The translations under genes were made by a program, and so were the position numbers. From Craterostigma plantagineum (taxonomy: Eukaryota; Streptophyta; Magnoliopsida; Lamiales; Linderniaceae), in the NCBI GenBank assembly GCA_027422505.1, contig JAPQWV010000364.1, positions 372,001 to 436,000 on the forward strand: a stretch of 64,000 nucleotides of DNA, given 5' to 3'. Shown here piece after piece: positions 1-11,084 of this stretch. The notes under the pieces are model-generated. The model was not told where the DNA came from and did not search any database. It saw nothing but the letters and a program-made list of their open reading frames with translations. Within the stretch, counting starts at the first letter, position 1. Each line of letters opens with the position of its first letter.

Positions 1-362
1 CCCAAATCAGCCATGTTCAAATTGCCAGATATACCACGGTTTTCTTCCCCTAACCAGTTGTCGATGAAGTCAAAATCAAGAAACGAATCCGTGAAAGCTG
101 ATAACTCGTCAAGCTCTGATTGAGAGGTGTTAAGCGGATTGCTTTGTGTCAACTGTGGAAAAGTTTCGAGCTTTTTTCCTTCCTTCAGATTCTTATCATC
201 GCCAGCTCCCTCGTTACTGTGGCTGTCACGGCAGAAAGAAAAGGCCAAAAAAAAAAAGTAAGCGCAATATATCTCTCTCTAACTTCATAAATTCACACTT
301 TCAGCAACTCTTTCTAAGCACAACAAGACGATGATTTCTCCTTACAATCCTAATTTCGTCAT
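1..362 (-). CDS. N-terminal part of an unrecognised acidic protein (runs off left edge)
   Basis: On the minus strand an open frame covers 222 down to 1 and continues past the edge. It is rich in Asp, Glu, Ser and Phe, with a cluster reading SELDELSAF..DSFLDFDFIDNWLG that looks like an acidic activation or docking segment. A good splice acceptor (pyrimidine tract then GACAG) ends at 223. A 17-nt first coding exon at 362-346 (ATG ACG AAA TTA GGA TT, then donor GTAAGG) joins it in phase and gives a start. The 123-nt intron between them is T-rich. The start exon is inference from phase and splice signals. I do not recognise the family. Confidence 0.4.
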
Positions 363-1069
363 GCGCTTCTCTGCATTCCAGCCGATACGAATCCACCTTC
401 ACTTCTTCTATTAGCCAACGCTGAGCTCCAAATCGAGCGTAGAGAGTCCTACAAAGTGAAAGAAGTGAAAAAACAAAAAAAAACAGCTGCGAAAAAAGAG
501 CAACCTGAAAGAGAACCATCCCATTCCTTCAGAACCATGTGTTCACCTAAATTGATCTTACAGATAACGACCCACGGCCGGCGGACGACGACGACGGCGG
601 ACGCAGCTGTATGAAGGCCGTTGTGGACTGTGGTTGCTTCTGCTGACTAGGCTAGGACAGTGTTGTAGGGTTTTAGCTAACAGCGGGCTTAACAAAGCCC
701 AATGACGGGTCGGGTCGAACTGAAAAACGGACAAACCCGACTAGTCTGGGTTTTGTTAGCGGGCCTTCCTAAACCTTACTTAGCCGGTCCTCAAATTGCT
801 TTATTCTAAAACTTGGGTCCTACTATTACATTTTTCAAAAAATTTTCTCAAATTGCTAGTCTATACTTTTTTATTTAAGTCGGGTCTTAGGATAAACTGT
901 CATTGGTATGTCAAGTTAAATTAAATAATAATTAGTATTAAATAGTTAGAAAACCACTCACTACGTGGTATTTTTATATTCTTCATTTTGCCCTTCTATT
1001 TTTAGTTAATTTATAATTAATATAAATGTATTAATTTGAGTGTGCAAATAAACTAATATGTTTTATTAA
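363..1069. other. Upstream region of the left-edge gene; no gene seen
   Basis: The part up to about 650 probably holds the promoter and 5' leader of the minus-strand gene, including a CGG/GAC-rich stretch near 570-605. From 690 to 770 there are short repeats of GGGTCGGGTCG and ACCCGA type, as in the subterminal parts of hAT elements. After that the sequence is AT-rich without coding signal. Confidence 0.4.
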
Positions 1070-1597
1070 GAGCATCTCCAACCATACTCCATAACCCAAA
1101 AATGGAGTAAAATTACTCCAACCGTACTCCAAATAAAATCCCATAATGCGTTTCACTGTTTCTCTTTCCTCATTCCAACGCATCTATGTGTTTCCCTATC
1201 CCCAAAAGCGTTTGCATTTTGATATTTACATTTAAGTCATTTTATTTTATTTTATTTGTTAAAGACTCATATAAAAACAAACAAATAAAAAAAGTACATA
1301 GAAAGTTGTGTTTTTGGTATCCAAGTCTATATATCTGTTTTTATTTATGCAAAATTCATTGAAGGTTTTTTTATTTATTTCTACATTTGTTATATAATAG
1401 CTCAAATATTGTTTTGAAAAATTTGGAAAAATATGTGGGGTAGTATTGAAAAGTTGTAAAAGCTGGTCTGGAGTGAATATTACAAAAATAATCTTTGAGT
1501 ATGAGAATGAGTTTAACGATTGGAGAAGAATTACTGCATTTTGAGTTTGAGTATGCGTTTGAGTTTGGGAATGATTTTATCGGTTGGAGATGGTCTA
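1070..1597. mobile_element. MITE-like element with imperfect terminal inverted repeats
   Basis: The left end reads GAGCATCTCCAACCATACTC and the right end GGTTGGAGATGGTCTAAG, so the ends are inverted copies around a shared CATCTCCAACC core. The inside is AT-rich and has no convincing ORF. Elements with this CATCTCCAACC end are common in plant genomes. I could not fix a target duplication, so the exact ends are uncertain. Confidence 0.45.
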
Positions 1598-2720
1598 AGG
1601 GAAAGATGCTCAAAGTAATCACCTTTTAATTGATTTGATGTGTCGTTTATTACAACTGGCACACCCTATGCATGTGTGCATAAAATAAAAAATAATGTGG
1701 ATGTTATTTGTATTAATAATTTAATATTTATTTAATAAAAAAGTAAACATACTAAATATAGAAATGAGCAGTTTTTATGTGGCTAGGAATTGAATCTGTT
1801 ATGCTTATTTTTAATTAATATTTTAGTATAAAATTGACACACCAATTGATTTTGAAACAATTACTATGTGGGTCTCTCACCTAATAAAATAGAAATATTT
1901 TACCAATGATATTGTTAATATATTACAATTATATCCTCAAATCTATTTGCTTATATATAATAAAATTAAATGTCTTTCTATTTTATTAAGGGTGGGAGGC
2001 TCATAGTAATAATCTCTTAATTGATATGATGTGCCAATTATTATTACAATTTTACCAAGGATATGTTAATATATTACAATTATATCCGCAAATCTATTTT
2101 CTTATGTATAATAAAAATTAAATTTATAATTTAATTAATAATACTATATAAAATAATATGTCTATTTATATATTGTACATGCATAGAATGTGCTTTATAC
2201 TAGTGTTATTTATTGCTCCACAATCAAGGGTTTGGATATAATTGTATCCGAACCCCAATTTTAGGGCCTCAAAATAAGAAAATGAATATTTGGATGTAAT
2301 TGTAACACCCTTGATTGAGCGCAAGAGATAGGGTTTGGATCATCTGTTCCTCACAGTCGTGTTCCTCCAGCCTATGCATAATTTCGAAGCCACTTTTGAT
2401 CCAAAGCCCTAAAATTGCATCTTTTAATTTAAATTTTCTCAAATGCTTCACGCTAGAATTTATTGTTCTCAATCAAGAACTGTTGCATCCATCTCTTCTT
2501 TAAATCAAGAATGTGTGTATATTTGTCCGGCGCATGCAAATTATTTATATTTATTACATTGCATAAGAGGACTTTACAAAAGCACACATAACATACATAA
2601 GTGCGCTCACCAATACACATGCTATTTCTCATTCCTTTACGCAACACAACGCCGCAAAAATCGATCAATCACCACTCATTCCTTCTCTTCTTTTCTTTCT
2701 CCATTGTTCTCTCTTCTTAC
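1598..2720. repeat. AT-rich spacer with a 74-bp direct repeat
   Basis: The blocks 1898-1971 and 2050-2123 are near-identical (TTTTACCAA..GATAT..TTAATATATTACAATTATATCC..CAAATCTATTT). Each sits near an AATTGAT(A/T)TGATGTG motif, which also occurs at 1629. The remainder, up to the small gene at 2721, is AT-rich with no coding signal. The last 100 bases should hold its promoter and leader. Confidence 0.5.
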
Positions 2721-3116
2721 ATGGGCTGTTGTCTAAGTGCTAAGAATCAAAATCTAAATTCCGACAGATCGGCGTTAGAACATGCCAAGAATGATGTCCA
2801 CGTTCAAGCCGAAGAAGTAGAGACCGTGAAAGAAGTGCTTCTAGAAACTCCGGCGACGGCGGAGATGGGAGACCCTTTGGCCGACCGTCGCCGGAAAAGT
2901 TCACAGGTTATGGAAGGAGAGAGAGAAGTCATATCAGAAGCAAAAGTCTGCTACAGTGCTGCGAACATCCTCCTCAAGACCGCCGGCGATCGGAGATATC
3001 CGACGCCGCCGAGGGAGGCGACGGTGGAAGCGCCGCCGAACGACGCCGTATTGGCTGAGGAAGGCGAGTCGTTTGAGAATCCCGTCGTTTCGTTGGAGTG
3101 CTTTATCTTTTTGTGA
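2721..3116 (+). CDS. Small N-myristoylated/palmitoylated plant protein, MGCC type
   Basis: A 131-residue protein in a single exon. It starts MGCCLSAK: Gly2 fits N-myristoylation and Cys3/Cys4 fit S-acylation, so it should sit on the plasma membrane. The middle is charged and probably disordered, with the proline-rich YPTPPREATVEAPP. It ends ENPVVSLECFIFL, a C-terminal signature I associate with a family of small uncharacterised plant MGxC proteins. The frame is open 40 codons upstream, but the ATG at 2721 is chosen because of the lipidation motif and the pyrimidine-rich leader just before it. Codon use is GC-rich compared with its AT-rich surroundings, as expected of a real gene. Molecular function is unknown. 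Confidence 0.8.
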   Translation: MGCCLSAKNQNLNSDRSALEHAKNDVHVQAEEVETVKEVLLETPATAEMGDPLADRRRKSSQVMEGEREVISEAKVCYSAANILLKTAGDRRYPTPPREATVEAPPNDAVLAEEGESFENPVVSLECFIFL

Positions 3117-3568
3117 TCTAAAGAGAGTTTAACAGTTTTTTCGCCTTAAATCACCTTTCGATTCTGCTTATGATGTAATTAATGAAACGGAATTTATTTA
3201 CTACTTTTTCTTTTTATTTTCGTTTATACGTTTGGTACGTTGAAGTATGAAAATATTTAACATTAGTTGGCTTATGGCTAAAATATATTAGGAGATGGTA
3301 AAAGGTTTAAAGGATGGTGAGATAAATTAACATTATTTCTTCTCTATTTAATCAAATATTGCAATTATTAGGTTATTTAATTTAATTAGTTCATTGAGAT
3401 TTGTTGTCTGTGGGCATGGAGATATGTGCTGTGTAGGGACAATAACATTGAAATCTGCTTCTGTGGTACCGTTTCTTGATTTATTAAACAGCTAATTTAC
3501 AATTTAATTAACTTAAATTAACGTTTTATATTATATTAATGCACAATCGCCAACATTAATTAATTAAT
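3117..3568. other. 3' flank of the MGCC gene; nothing else seen
   Basis: The 3' UTR probably ends near 3190-3240 (AATGAAACGGAAT.. then T-rich). The rest is AT-rich and ends in the TTAATTAAT target site of the next element. Confidence 0.4.
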
Positions 3569-4071
3569 GGGAGAATTTCATGTCACGCCCTGATAAAGTT
3601 TGAATTTTCTGTTCAGGCCCTGTCAGAAATGGAATTAGTTTAAGAGACCTACTTTTTGTAAAAATCGAGAGGACCCAAAAATAGAATTTGACGAAAATAC
3701 CCTTTGCTCATTTTTTCCAGCGAAAGTCACGACATGCTTTTTTGGTCTTATATGAAGCGTTACTTTTACTTCAGTATATGTTATACAGTTACAGCATATT
3801 TTATTTTGGAAGACAGATAAGTTATTTTTCAACAATATTGTGTTACTTTGCTACTGCAAAACGTTATCAACAGAATTTTTTCGAACTCATTTTTCTTACA
3901 CTGAATCGAGCACAAAAAAATCCGATTGACCCATCCAATCGATTCGACATGTCATGTTGGATTCATTATGATATTGACGATGCACGAGGTAGAATTTACT
4001 TGTCTAAGGGTGCAAATTCGAAAACATAATGGTGAATCGAATCTAGATTTCGACAGAAAATTGCAAGTAAT

Positions 4072-4980
4072 CGGTATAAATTCGAGGTACACATGAGAAA
4101 TCGAGGTCTATTTTACCTTATTGAGTCAATAACGCCGAGATTTATGCAGTTTTCATCCGTTTTTAGTGTCGTTTGTGATTTTCGTTATATTCCCCCGATC
4201 CATTGCTTGTATAAAGAATGTTATTGACGACAAACATATCATTATTACCTTTAAGTGGCGTGTTACTTCTAAGTCAACATTAGTTATTAACCATAAGACA
4301 TTTGTTATTTCGTTCTATGTTATAAGTATTTCTTTTTTACACAATTTAGGGCAAATATAATATCCGTTTCTTGCAACGAATCGGTATAAATTCGAGGTAC
4401 CCATGAGAAATCGAGGTCTATTTACCCTTATTGAGTCAATAACGACGTGATTTATGCAGTTTCATCTGTTTTTTAGTGTCGTTTGTGATTTTCGTTCTTT
4501 TTCTTTCGATCTATTGGTTGTATACAGAATGTGTTATATGTGACAAACAAGGCGTTATTACCTTTTGGCGACGTGTTACTTCTAAGTCAACATTTGTTAT
4601 TAAACATAAGACATAGGTTATTTTTTGCTATGTTATAAGTATTTCTTTTTTACACGATTTGGGGAAAATATAATATCCGTTTCTTGCAACTAATCGGTAT
4701 AAATCGAGGTACCCATGAGAAATTGAGGTCTATTTTACCTTATTGAGTCAATAACGACGTGATTTATGCAGTTTTCATTTGTTTTTTAGTGTCGTTTGTG
4801 ATTTTCGTTCTTTTTATCCCGATCCATTATTTGTATACAGAATGTGTTATTTACAACAAACAAGGCGTTATTACCTTTCAGTGTTGTGTTATTTCTGAGT
4901 CAACATTTGTTATTATCCTTAATACATTTGTTATTTTTGTGAAACTTATCAACATTCATATGAAATTGACAATAATTTCA
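4072..4980 (+). repeat. Tandem array A in the MULE, about 310-bp period, 3 units
   Basis: The units begin with CGGTATAAATTCGAGGTACCCATGAGAAAT near 4072, 4382 and 4695. They continue through TTATTGAGTCAATAACG, GTGTCGTTTGTGATTTTCGTT, TATACAGAATGTGTTAT, CGTGTTACTTCTAAGTCAACA and ATAATATCCGTTTCTTGCA. The third unit breaks down after about 4930. Short ORFs inside are by-products of the repeat. Confidence 0.8.
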
Positions 4981-6379
4981 ACATATACGCTCATAGCAAC
5001 TGCAATCTTAGCAATTTCTTTGATTTGGGTTTATCACATGTAATAATATCAATAGTTGCCTTTGTTAAACTCATTTACAAATTAATATTGATTTCTCTGT
5101 TGTGGATCTCACGAGCGCGACGGTGTCGGCACGAAATCTTAAAATTTTGTCGACGCAAACAATAAAAATATCTGTAGATCGAAGCATGTTTCTAGTTGAA
5201 ATTGAAGGTAATACACGTAGATCCGAGAGACTCATAGCCTTAAAGTTTCTCGCGCCACCGTAGAATTTCTGAACTGTTCGGCAGGATATTAAAAAAAATT
5301 CTGGACAATTTAATGTGGTACCCGTAAGGGTTTAATTGTTACCAATAGAGTGTTATTTGTTATAAAATTGCCGTCTATGCACTAGGGTTTCTGGATAATT
5401 TGTTATCGTCTATGCGCTAGGGTTTTTGGGTAGTTTTTGGGTTTAGGACTTACGGGTTCGAGGCTAAGATTAAGGGTTTACGACATGAAATTTTAGGAGA
5501 ACGATCCACGACTTGTGCAGGTATTTCTACAACCTTAAAAAATTTTGGGGTTCGGGGTTTAGGGTTTAGGGTTTTGGGTTTTGGGCCTCGAATTTAGGGT
5601 TTTTAGCTTAGTATTTTGTGTTTGTGGTCTATAAATATTATTAGTACTTGAATGTTGACGTTTGAACATGTTCGTGGTGCAATTCATAATGTTATGTTCC
5701 ATTGAAAGAGGTGATAGCCTATGTTTTGCAATGGAGGACTATATGTTTATATATCTAATGAGATCAATATTCATCTATTGACATCAAATTTCGCCTAATG
5801 TGTCTGTTAAAGGAATGTGGTGATTAAGCTCATCAAATTATATATTTACATGAACATTCATATTAAACATCCAAAATAAAAGTGTATTCTTGTACGAAAT
5901 TAATCGAATTATTGATGTGGTACTGAACAACATTTATGTGGTATCAGTATCAATCAATGTGTTATTAATTGAGTTCGCGTTGTTTTTTTTTACCTAACAT
6001 GTGTTATTATTTCCAATTAATGTAGTACAATTTTGAGGAAGTCCTGTAAATGATGTGGTTCTCTGACGGTCAGAACCTTCTAGAATATTCTCAATGAAGT
6101 GTTTTTTGTACATGTATATGTGTTATATTTGTTGGGTAAACTGTTATTCACTTAAAAACTGTTTTAGTCTTAGAGAAAGCTAAATTTTCTCAATTTCATG
6201 GTTACCGACGTACTTTTTCTTTTAATATTAAGACTTGTTTGAGTCGATTTTATCTTACTCAGTCGCTTTTACCTTGTTTGGCCGTTGAAGTCGATATTGA
6301 ATCGGTTTCTGAACGAAATTTTTGATTTGGGGGTGGAAGCACGAATTCATTCGATTCATAAAAAATCCGTCTTTATTAG

Positions 6380-7250
6380 TAAGACCCATCTGAAATTAAG
6401 GATGGAAAAACTTTATTCAGTCACAAACACTGAGATTTGTGCAGTTTTGATCTGTTTTTTCGTGTCGTTTGTGATTTTTATTTTATTCCTTTCGATATAT
6501 TACTTGTATACATAATGTGTTATTGACGACAAACAAGGCGTTATTACCTTTCAGCGACGTGTTACTTCGAAGTCTACATTTGTTATTAATCGTAAGACAT
6601 TTGTTATTTTTTGCTATGTTATAAGTATTTCTTTTTTACACGATTTAGGGAAAATATAATATCCGTTTCTTGCATGTAATCGGTATAAATTCAAGGTATC
6701 CATGAGAAATTGAGGCCTATTTTACCTTATTGAGTAATAACGCGGAGATTTGTGCAGTTTTGATCTGTTTTTTCGTGTCGTTTGTGATTTTTATTTTGTT
6801 CCTTTCGATCTATTACTTGTATACATAATGTGTTATTGACGACAAACAAGGCGTTATTACCTTTCAGCGACGTGTTACTTCTAAGTCTACATTTGTTATT
6901 AATCATAAGACATTTTTTATTTTTTGCTATGTTATAAGTATTTCTTTTTTACACGATTTAGGGAAAATATAATATCCGTTTCTTGTATGTAATCGGTATA
7001 AATTCAAGGTACCCATGAGAAATTGATGCCTATTTTACCTTATTGAGTCAATAACGCGGATATTTATGCAGTTTTCATCTGTTCTTTTAGTGTCGTTTGT
7101 GATTTTCATTTTATTCCTTTCGATCCATTACTTGTATACATAATGTGTTATTGACGACAAACAATGTGTTATTACCTTTGAGTGATGTGTTACTTGTGTG
7201 TCAACATTTGTTATTATCCATAAGACATTTGTTATTTTTTGCTATATTCG
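6380..7250 (+). repeat. Tandem array B in the MULE, same family as array A, 3 units
   Basis: The same about 310-bp unit as the array at 4072-4980 returns with starts near 6380 (degenerate), 6680 and 6991. About 1.4 kb of different sequence separates the two arrays. The array B units resemble each other more than those of array A, for example CAAGGTA(T/C)CCATGAG, which suggests the arrays expanded separately. A remnant of the unit start (ACCCATGAGAAATTGAG) recurs at 8077. Confidence 0.75.
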
Positions 7251-7437
7251 TTATTTCCGAGATTAAAGCTGCAAATTAGCAATACAAATCATACCCACGA
7301 TCAAACTAACAATAATTTCAACATATTTGGTCATGAACTTTGATATTTTCGCTACAATCTCAACGATTTTCGTGATTGATGTTTATCAATTTTTTCTGTA
7401 ATTAGCACCATATACTAACAATAATCTCAACGATTGT

Positions 7438-7895
7438 GTACAGGTTGTGTTATTTACAATATATTAATCGTTATACCTTATAATATATTTGGTATTACTG
7501 GTTAATTGTTTATTACTAACCGTTCGTCATATGTTATATTCTTTCAAGAATGTGTTACCCAGGAATCGTGTAAATTGGCTTCGGTCCCTTGTTTACAGGT
7601 TGTGTTATTAACATATCATTATTTCTAGTAAAAGCTGTGGTATTTTTGGTTTACTATTTGTTTCTAACCGAAAGTCATTTGTCAAATATTTTGCGGAATG
7701 TGTTACCCAGGAATCTTGTAAATTGGATTCGTTCCCTTGCTTGTGTACAGGTTATGTTATTAACAATACATTAATCGTTATTTCTAACAGAAACTTGTGG
7801 TATTATTTATTAACAATTTGTTACCATCCGAAATTTATATGTCATATTGTTTGCAGAATGTGTTACCCATGAATCGTGTAAATTGGCTTGTGTCA
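7438..7895 (+). repeat. Tandem array C in the MULE, about 155-bp period, 3 units
   Basis: The units start TGTACAGGTT(G/A)TGTTATT near 7438, 7595 and 7746. Each contains AACCG(A/T)..GTCATATG or GTCATTTG and closes with GCAGAATGTGTTACCCA(G/T)GAATC(G/T)TGTAAATTGG. It is unrelated in length to the 310-bp unit but shares the TGTGTTA words. Confidence 0.75.
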
Positions 7896-8700
7896 ATATT
7901 CTTTTTCCATGATTAACATCGATAACTCACATCCGTTATTAAGATCCGTGACGAAATTGGCTTGTATCATTCGACTATTAAAATTAGAAATTTCGTCGTT
8001 ATTTGAAGAGATTATTAGATCGTGCTTGAAGCATTATTTTTCTATAATCTTTAATAATTATTCTTATTTACTACGACCCATGAGAAATTGAGATCGATTT
8101 AATTGTCGCATGCTCACTAATGTCGAGATTTTAGGCAGAGTCGAGCTTGAAGATCTGCAACACAAGATTGAACCCAAGTTTTAGTGAGATCTGCATTTCG
8201 ATTGGATGTTGAAGACGATGGTATTTCAGTGTAATTGTGGCAAATTAGGAGGGTAAATATGTCATTTCGTGTCTAAATGATGTTTTGCTCTAAAATTTCC
8301 AAACAGTTGGTCCTTATCAGCGAACGAAACCTAAATAGGGCCTGGACCCAAAGTAAAACTATAAATAGGGTTTGACACGTAATATACCCTTAATTAATTG
8401 ACTGAGTCGGGATTTTTTTTTTATAAAAAAAAGACTTTTTCCGTTCGATTTGACTCCAATTTTTGTAATAAATCTACATATTATCGAATCAATGAACATA
8501 TACATACACTTTGAAACAAAAATAGTTCAAAATTGAAATTTTAATTCGATTACTTCAACAATTGTCTACAAAGCAAACTATCCATAAAGATCGTGAAGGA
8601 CGTTTTTTCTTTTCCTCTCAAAGTTTCAATTTCTTGAGCATATATATCATTTTTTTAATAATGATTTAGAATGAAGAAAAAACATAAGTTTTATTTAATT

Positions 8701-9613
8701 TTAATTAGATGAGCGAGGCGCATGATGTGCAAGAAAAGTAGGAAAATCTTCTCCAGGCATTACTACTGATACGCCATTCTGATAAACACTCATCTGCAAA
8801 TATCAAATAAGTATGATATCATTTATCCACATAAATAAATAACAAAATAATTGTATTACATATAAAAAGTTGCAATAACTTAGAACTTGCTTTTAATCAC
8901 CTAAAGCAACCACACAATATGGAGAGTGACTATGCTAATGACCGCATAAATAATATGTTTTTTTTTTAATTTAATGTTATTACCTTCTTGCTAGGGAAGA
9001 AACTATCATTCGTCATCATATTGAAAGCAATCAATTAAGGGGGAAAAGGAGGTGAAATTATACTTACTATAAGTGTAAATGCTTTTGACCTAGCATCCAA
9101 CCACACAAAAAGCCTATAATCACTCGAGAGTAAAGAGAAAGACACTATGTATAAACTTTTCGTATTAATTTAATATTTGTTAGGTTACATTACTTAGTTA
9201 TATATTTTTAATTAAATCTTGATGAAAGAAAATTAAGTCAAAATTTAATTTAAAAGCTATGTATGTAAGAATCAAGATGCATGCATAATTACCTTGGGCG
9301 AAGAAGCAGCTGATGATTCACCTTTCCCGACGCCGATCTCCGCCGCACCGCCGCCGCCGTCGGAATCTCCCGACGGCGATCTTTGCCGGAGAAACTTCTC
9401 GAAGATGGCCATCACGAGAAACATCGATATCAAGATGGCCGTTGCGACGAAACCAAACGACACCGCATTGACCGAGTTGTCGTCGAAGTTCCTCCACTGA
9501 CGATCGTCGCCGCCTCCGCGGCTTCCCATGGCACCGCCGCCGTGAAAAGCTGCTTCAGGCGATATATTCGGCGCGTAGACGAACAGCCTCGTACCGACGA
9601 CGTTTCTCCCCAT
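8701..9613 (-). CDS. Small single-pass membrane protein of unknown function, two exons
   Basis: A 137-residue protein from exons 9613-9293 and 8793-8701. The first exon is GC-rich. It encodes MGRNVVGTRLFVYAPNISPE, a Gly-rich stretch, one hydrophobic segment (SFGFVATAILISMFLVMAIF, about residues 53-72), then a basic RQRSPSG and a Gly/Ser tail. The donor AAG|GTAATT at 9292 and acceptor TTTGCAG at 8794 are both phase 0. The second exon adds 30 residues including VSVVMPGEDFPTFLAHH, resembling the MPGE.. C-terminus of a family of small plant transmembrane proteins. The reading frame is open further upstream, but the first ATG is at 9613. A (GA)n run lies in its presumed promoter. Function unknown. 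Confidence 0.75.
8798..9292 (-). other. Intron of the small membrane-protein gene
   Basis: About 500 bp, AT-rich, between donor GTAATT and acceptor TTTGCAG. I see no repeats or RNA genes in it. Confidence 0.6.
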
Positions 9614-9746
9614 AAAAGTCTCATACACAAACTAATTAACTGATCTTCTCTAACAATACATACACAAAGACAGACAAGATATCAAGGATGAAGATTTAAG
9701 GACCATGCTTATGTTTTAATCATGTAATGGATAGGAGGATTGAAGG

Positions 9747-9797
<51 letters not shown>

Positions 9798-10188
9798 TTT
9801 TAATTTTTGTCTTGGGGTTTCATTCGTGGGATTCTCAACGACTTTCACGAGAGGGATCGAGGAGGAGATGAGGTGGTGGTGAGTGTTCGAGTTTCGAGAT
9901 TGTTTATATTAAAAGTACAAATGATACTAAAATGGTTTCTAAGAGAAATAAATAAAAAAAACAATAGTGTAAAAAAGATGTCTATAAGAAAGTGAAGGTT
10001 TATCAACTTCCAAAATGGCTTTTGGCGTTTTCCGTTTCAGTTTTCAAGGAGGGTGTTTAAACTTTAAACTTGGACTGCTCATCCATGGAAATCCATGAAA
10101 GAGATGGATAAATAAATAGAAGGGTCAATTTGAAACATAAGTTTGCTTTTAAGGGTATTCTATATATATATACTTCATGTATCAGCGC
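9614..10188. repeat. Promoter region with (GA)n microsatellite
   Basis: A 44-bp GA/AG run lies at 9750-9793, upstream of the minus-strand membrane-protein gene; GAGA-type tracts are common in plant core promoters and leaders. From 9990 to 10188 the sequence is AT-rich with nothing recognisable. Confidence 0.5.
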
Positions 10189-10719
10189 GTGTTTTAAAAA
10201 GCGATGTGTAGCGCGCGCATCATAGCGCAATTTGTTCGTGAACGCGTTGTCTTGTAGCTAATAAATATAGCGTTTTTTTGTTTTTTGTTTTAATTTTTAT
10301 TTTTTTAGTTTTAAGTTTTTTTATTCCTTATAAAGCTAAAACTTAAATAAAAAATAAAATATATTTGTCTAGCTTTGAATCTACTTCAAGTTATAGCGAT
10401 GACGGCGACGACAGTGCCTAATCCTACAATTTTGCCATACACAAGTAGGCCATGGATTTTGAGCAGATAAATAAAATTAAAAAATACTTAAATTTTGAAA
10501 AATAATAAAATGAAATACACACACATATAGCTATTTGGATATAATTATATTAAAGTTCATAATTATTTCTTTTATACAGTTGTTTGTTTGCTTCCGTTGT
10601 TATATATTATATGTTTTAAGTTGTATAAGTGGTATGATCAAAATATTCACGCAATACGCTACGCAATTTACGCTACGCAATATCAGAGCTAAAACGCTAA
10701 TATGGATCAACGCTACACC
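10189..10719 (-). mobile_element. MITE copy 1 (inverted relative to copy 2), inner end missing
   Basis: The block starts GTGTTTTAAAAAGCG and is the reverse complement, with many substitutions, of the element at 11714-12274. Shared landmarks include the GCGCAATTTG/CAAATTGCGC words, CCATGGATTTTGAGCAGATAAAT and GTTTGTTTGCTTCCGTTGTTATATATTA. The expected inner terminus, another TTTTAAAACACT, is absent, so this copy is truncated near 10719. It lies just beyond the 3' end of the kelch gene. Confidence 0.65.
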
Positions 10720-11084
10720 ATAATCACACCCTTCGACTAAACTATAACATGTTCGACAATTGCAGTTCCCAAACACTCTCAAATCGACATTGATATCGAG
10801 GGTCGAAGAGTCGAACTCATAACCTTCACATATTGTGTTGTTCTTGGCCACTCGAATGTAAACAGGGTCTATAGAATGATCCCAATTTTGAGCAGAACTA
10901 ATCTTCTTTTCCTGTTTGCACCCTCTAAAGTTCACACATACAATAAAAGTCGTTTCGGCTCAAATTTCTAACCTACCCGTGATTCAAAAATTATCCTCAA
11001 ACATTGAATTCATCGCAAAGAAGTTGGTCTTTTATTTAAGCCGAAGATGCAGTCTAAAACATTTATATTTCTACCGATATCGAA
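10720..11084 (-). other. 3' flank of the kelch gene
   Basis: Unique sequence between the MITE and the kelch stop codon, probably 3' UTR. A minus-strand reading frame here includes a Cys cluster (GNCNCRTCYS..GCDYG) but has no start, splice or homology support that I can see. Confidence 0.35.

Larger units (their letters stand above)
3569..8389. mobile_element. Non-autonomous Mutator-like (MULE-type) element, 4.8 kb
   Basis: The element is flanked by a 9-bp direct repeat TTAATTAAT (3560-3568 and 8390-8398). The ends are inverted: left GGGAGAATTTCATGTCA, right end read backwards GGGTATATTACGTGTCA, 12 of 17 identical. Weaker inverted similarity runs on for about 85 bp (…CAGGCCCT… on both sides). 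A 9-bp duplication with long degenerate inverted repeats is the signature of Mutator-like elements. No transposase or other credible ORF is present. The inside is built of three tandem arrays. The flanking TTAAT repeats are low complexity, so the duplication alone is weak evidence; the matched ends make the case. Confidence 0.65.

Noticed and set aside
4759..5043. Hydrophobic ORFs in the 310-bp arrays (also 4166-4360 and 6285-6515)
   Set aside because: They recur with the repeat unit, start at random points and break in other units; by-products of AT-rich repeats.
5540..5600. Telomere-like TTTAGGG words
   Set aside because: Only two or three imperfect units inside the MULE; chance or a small interstitial remnant, not a telomere.
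10600..10935. Cys-containing minus-strand frame after the kelch gene
   Set aside because: It runs into the MITE, has no splice or homology support and lies in the likely 3' UTR.
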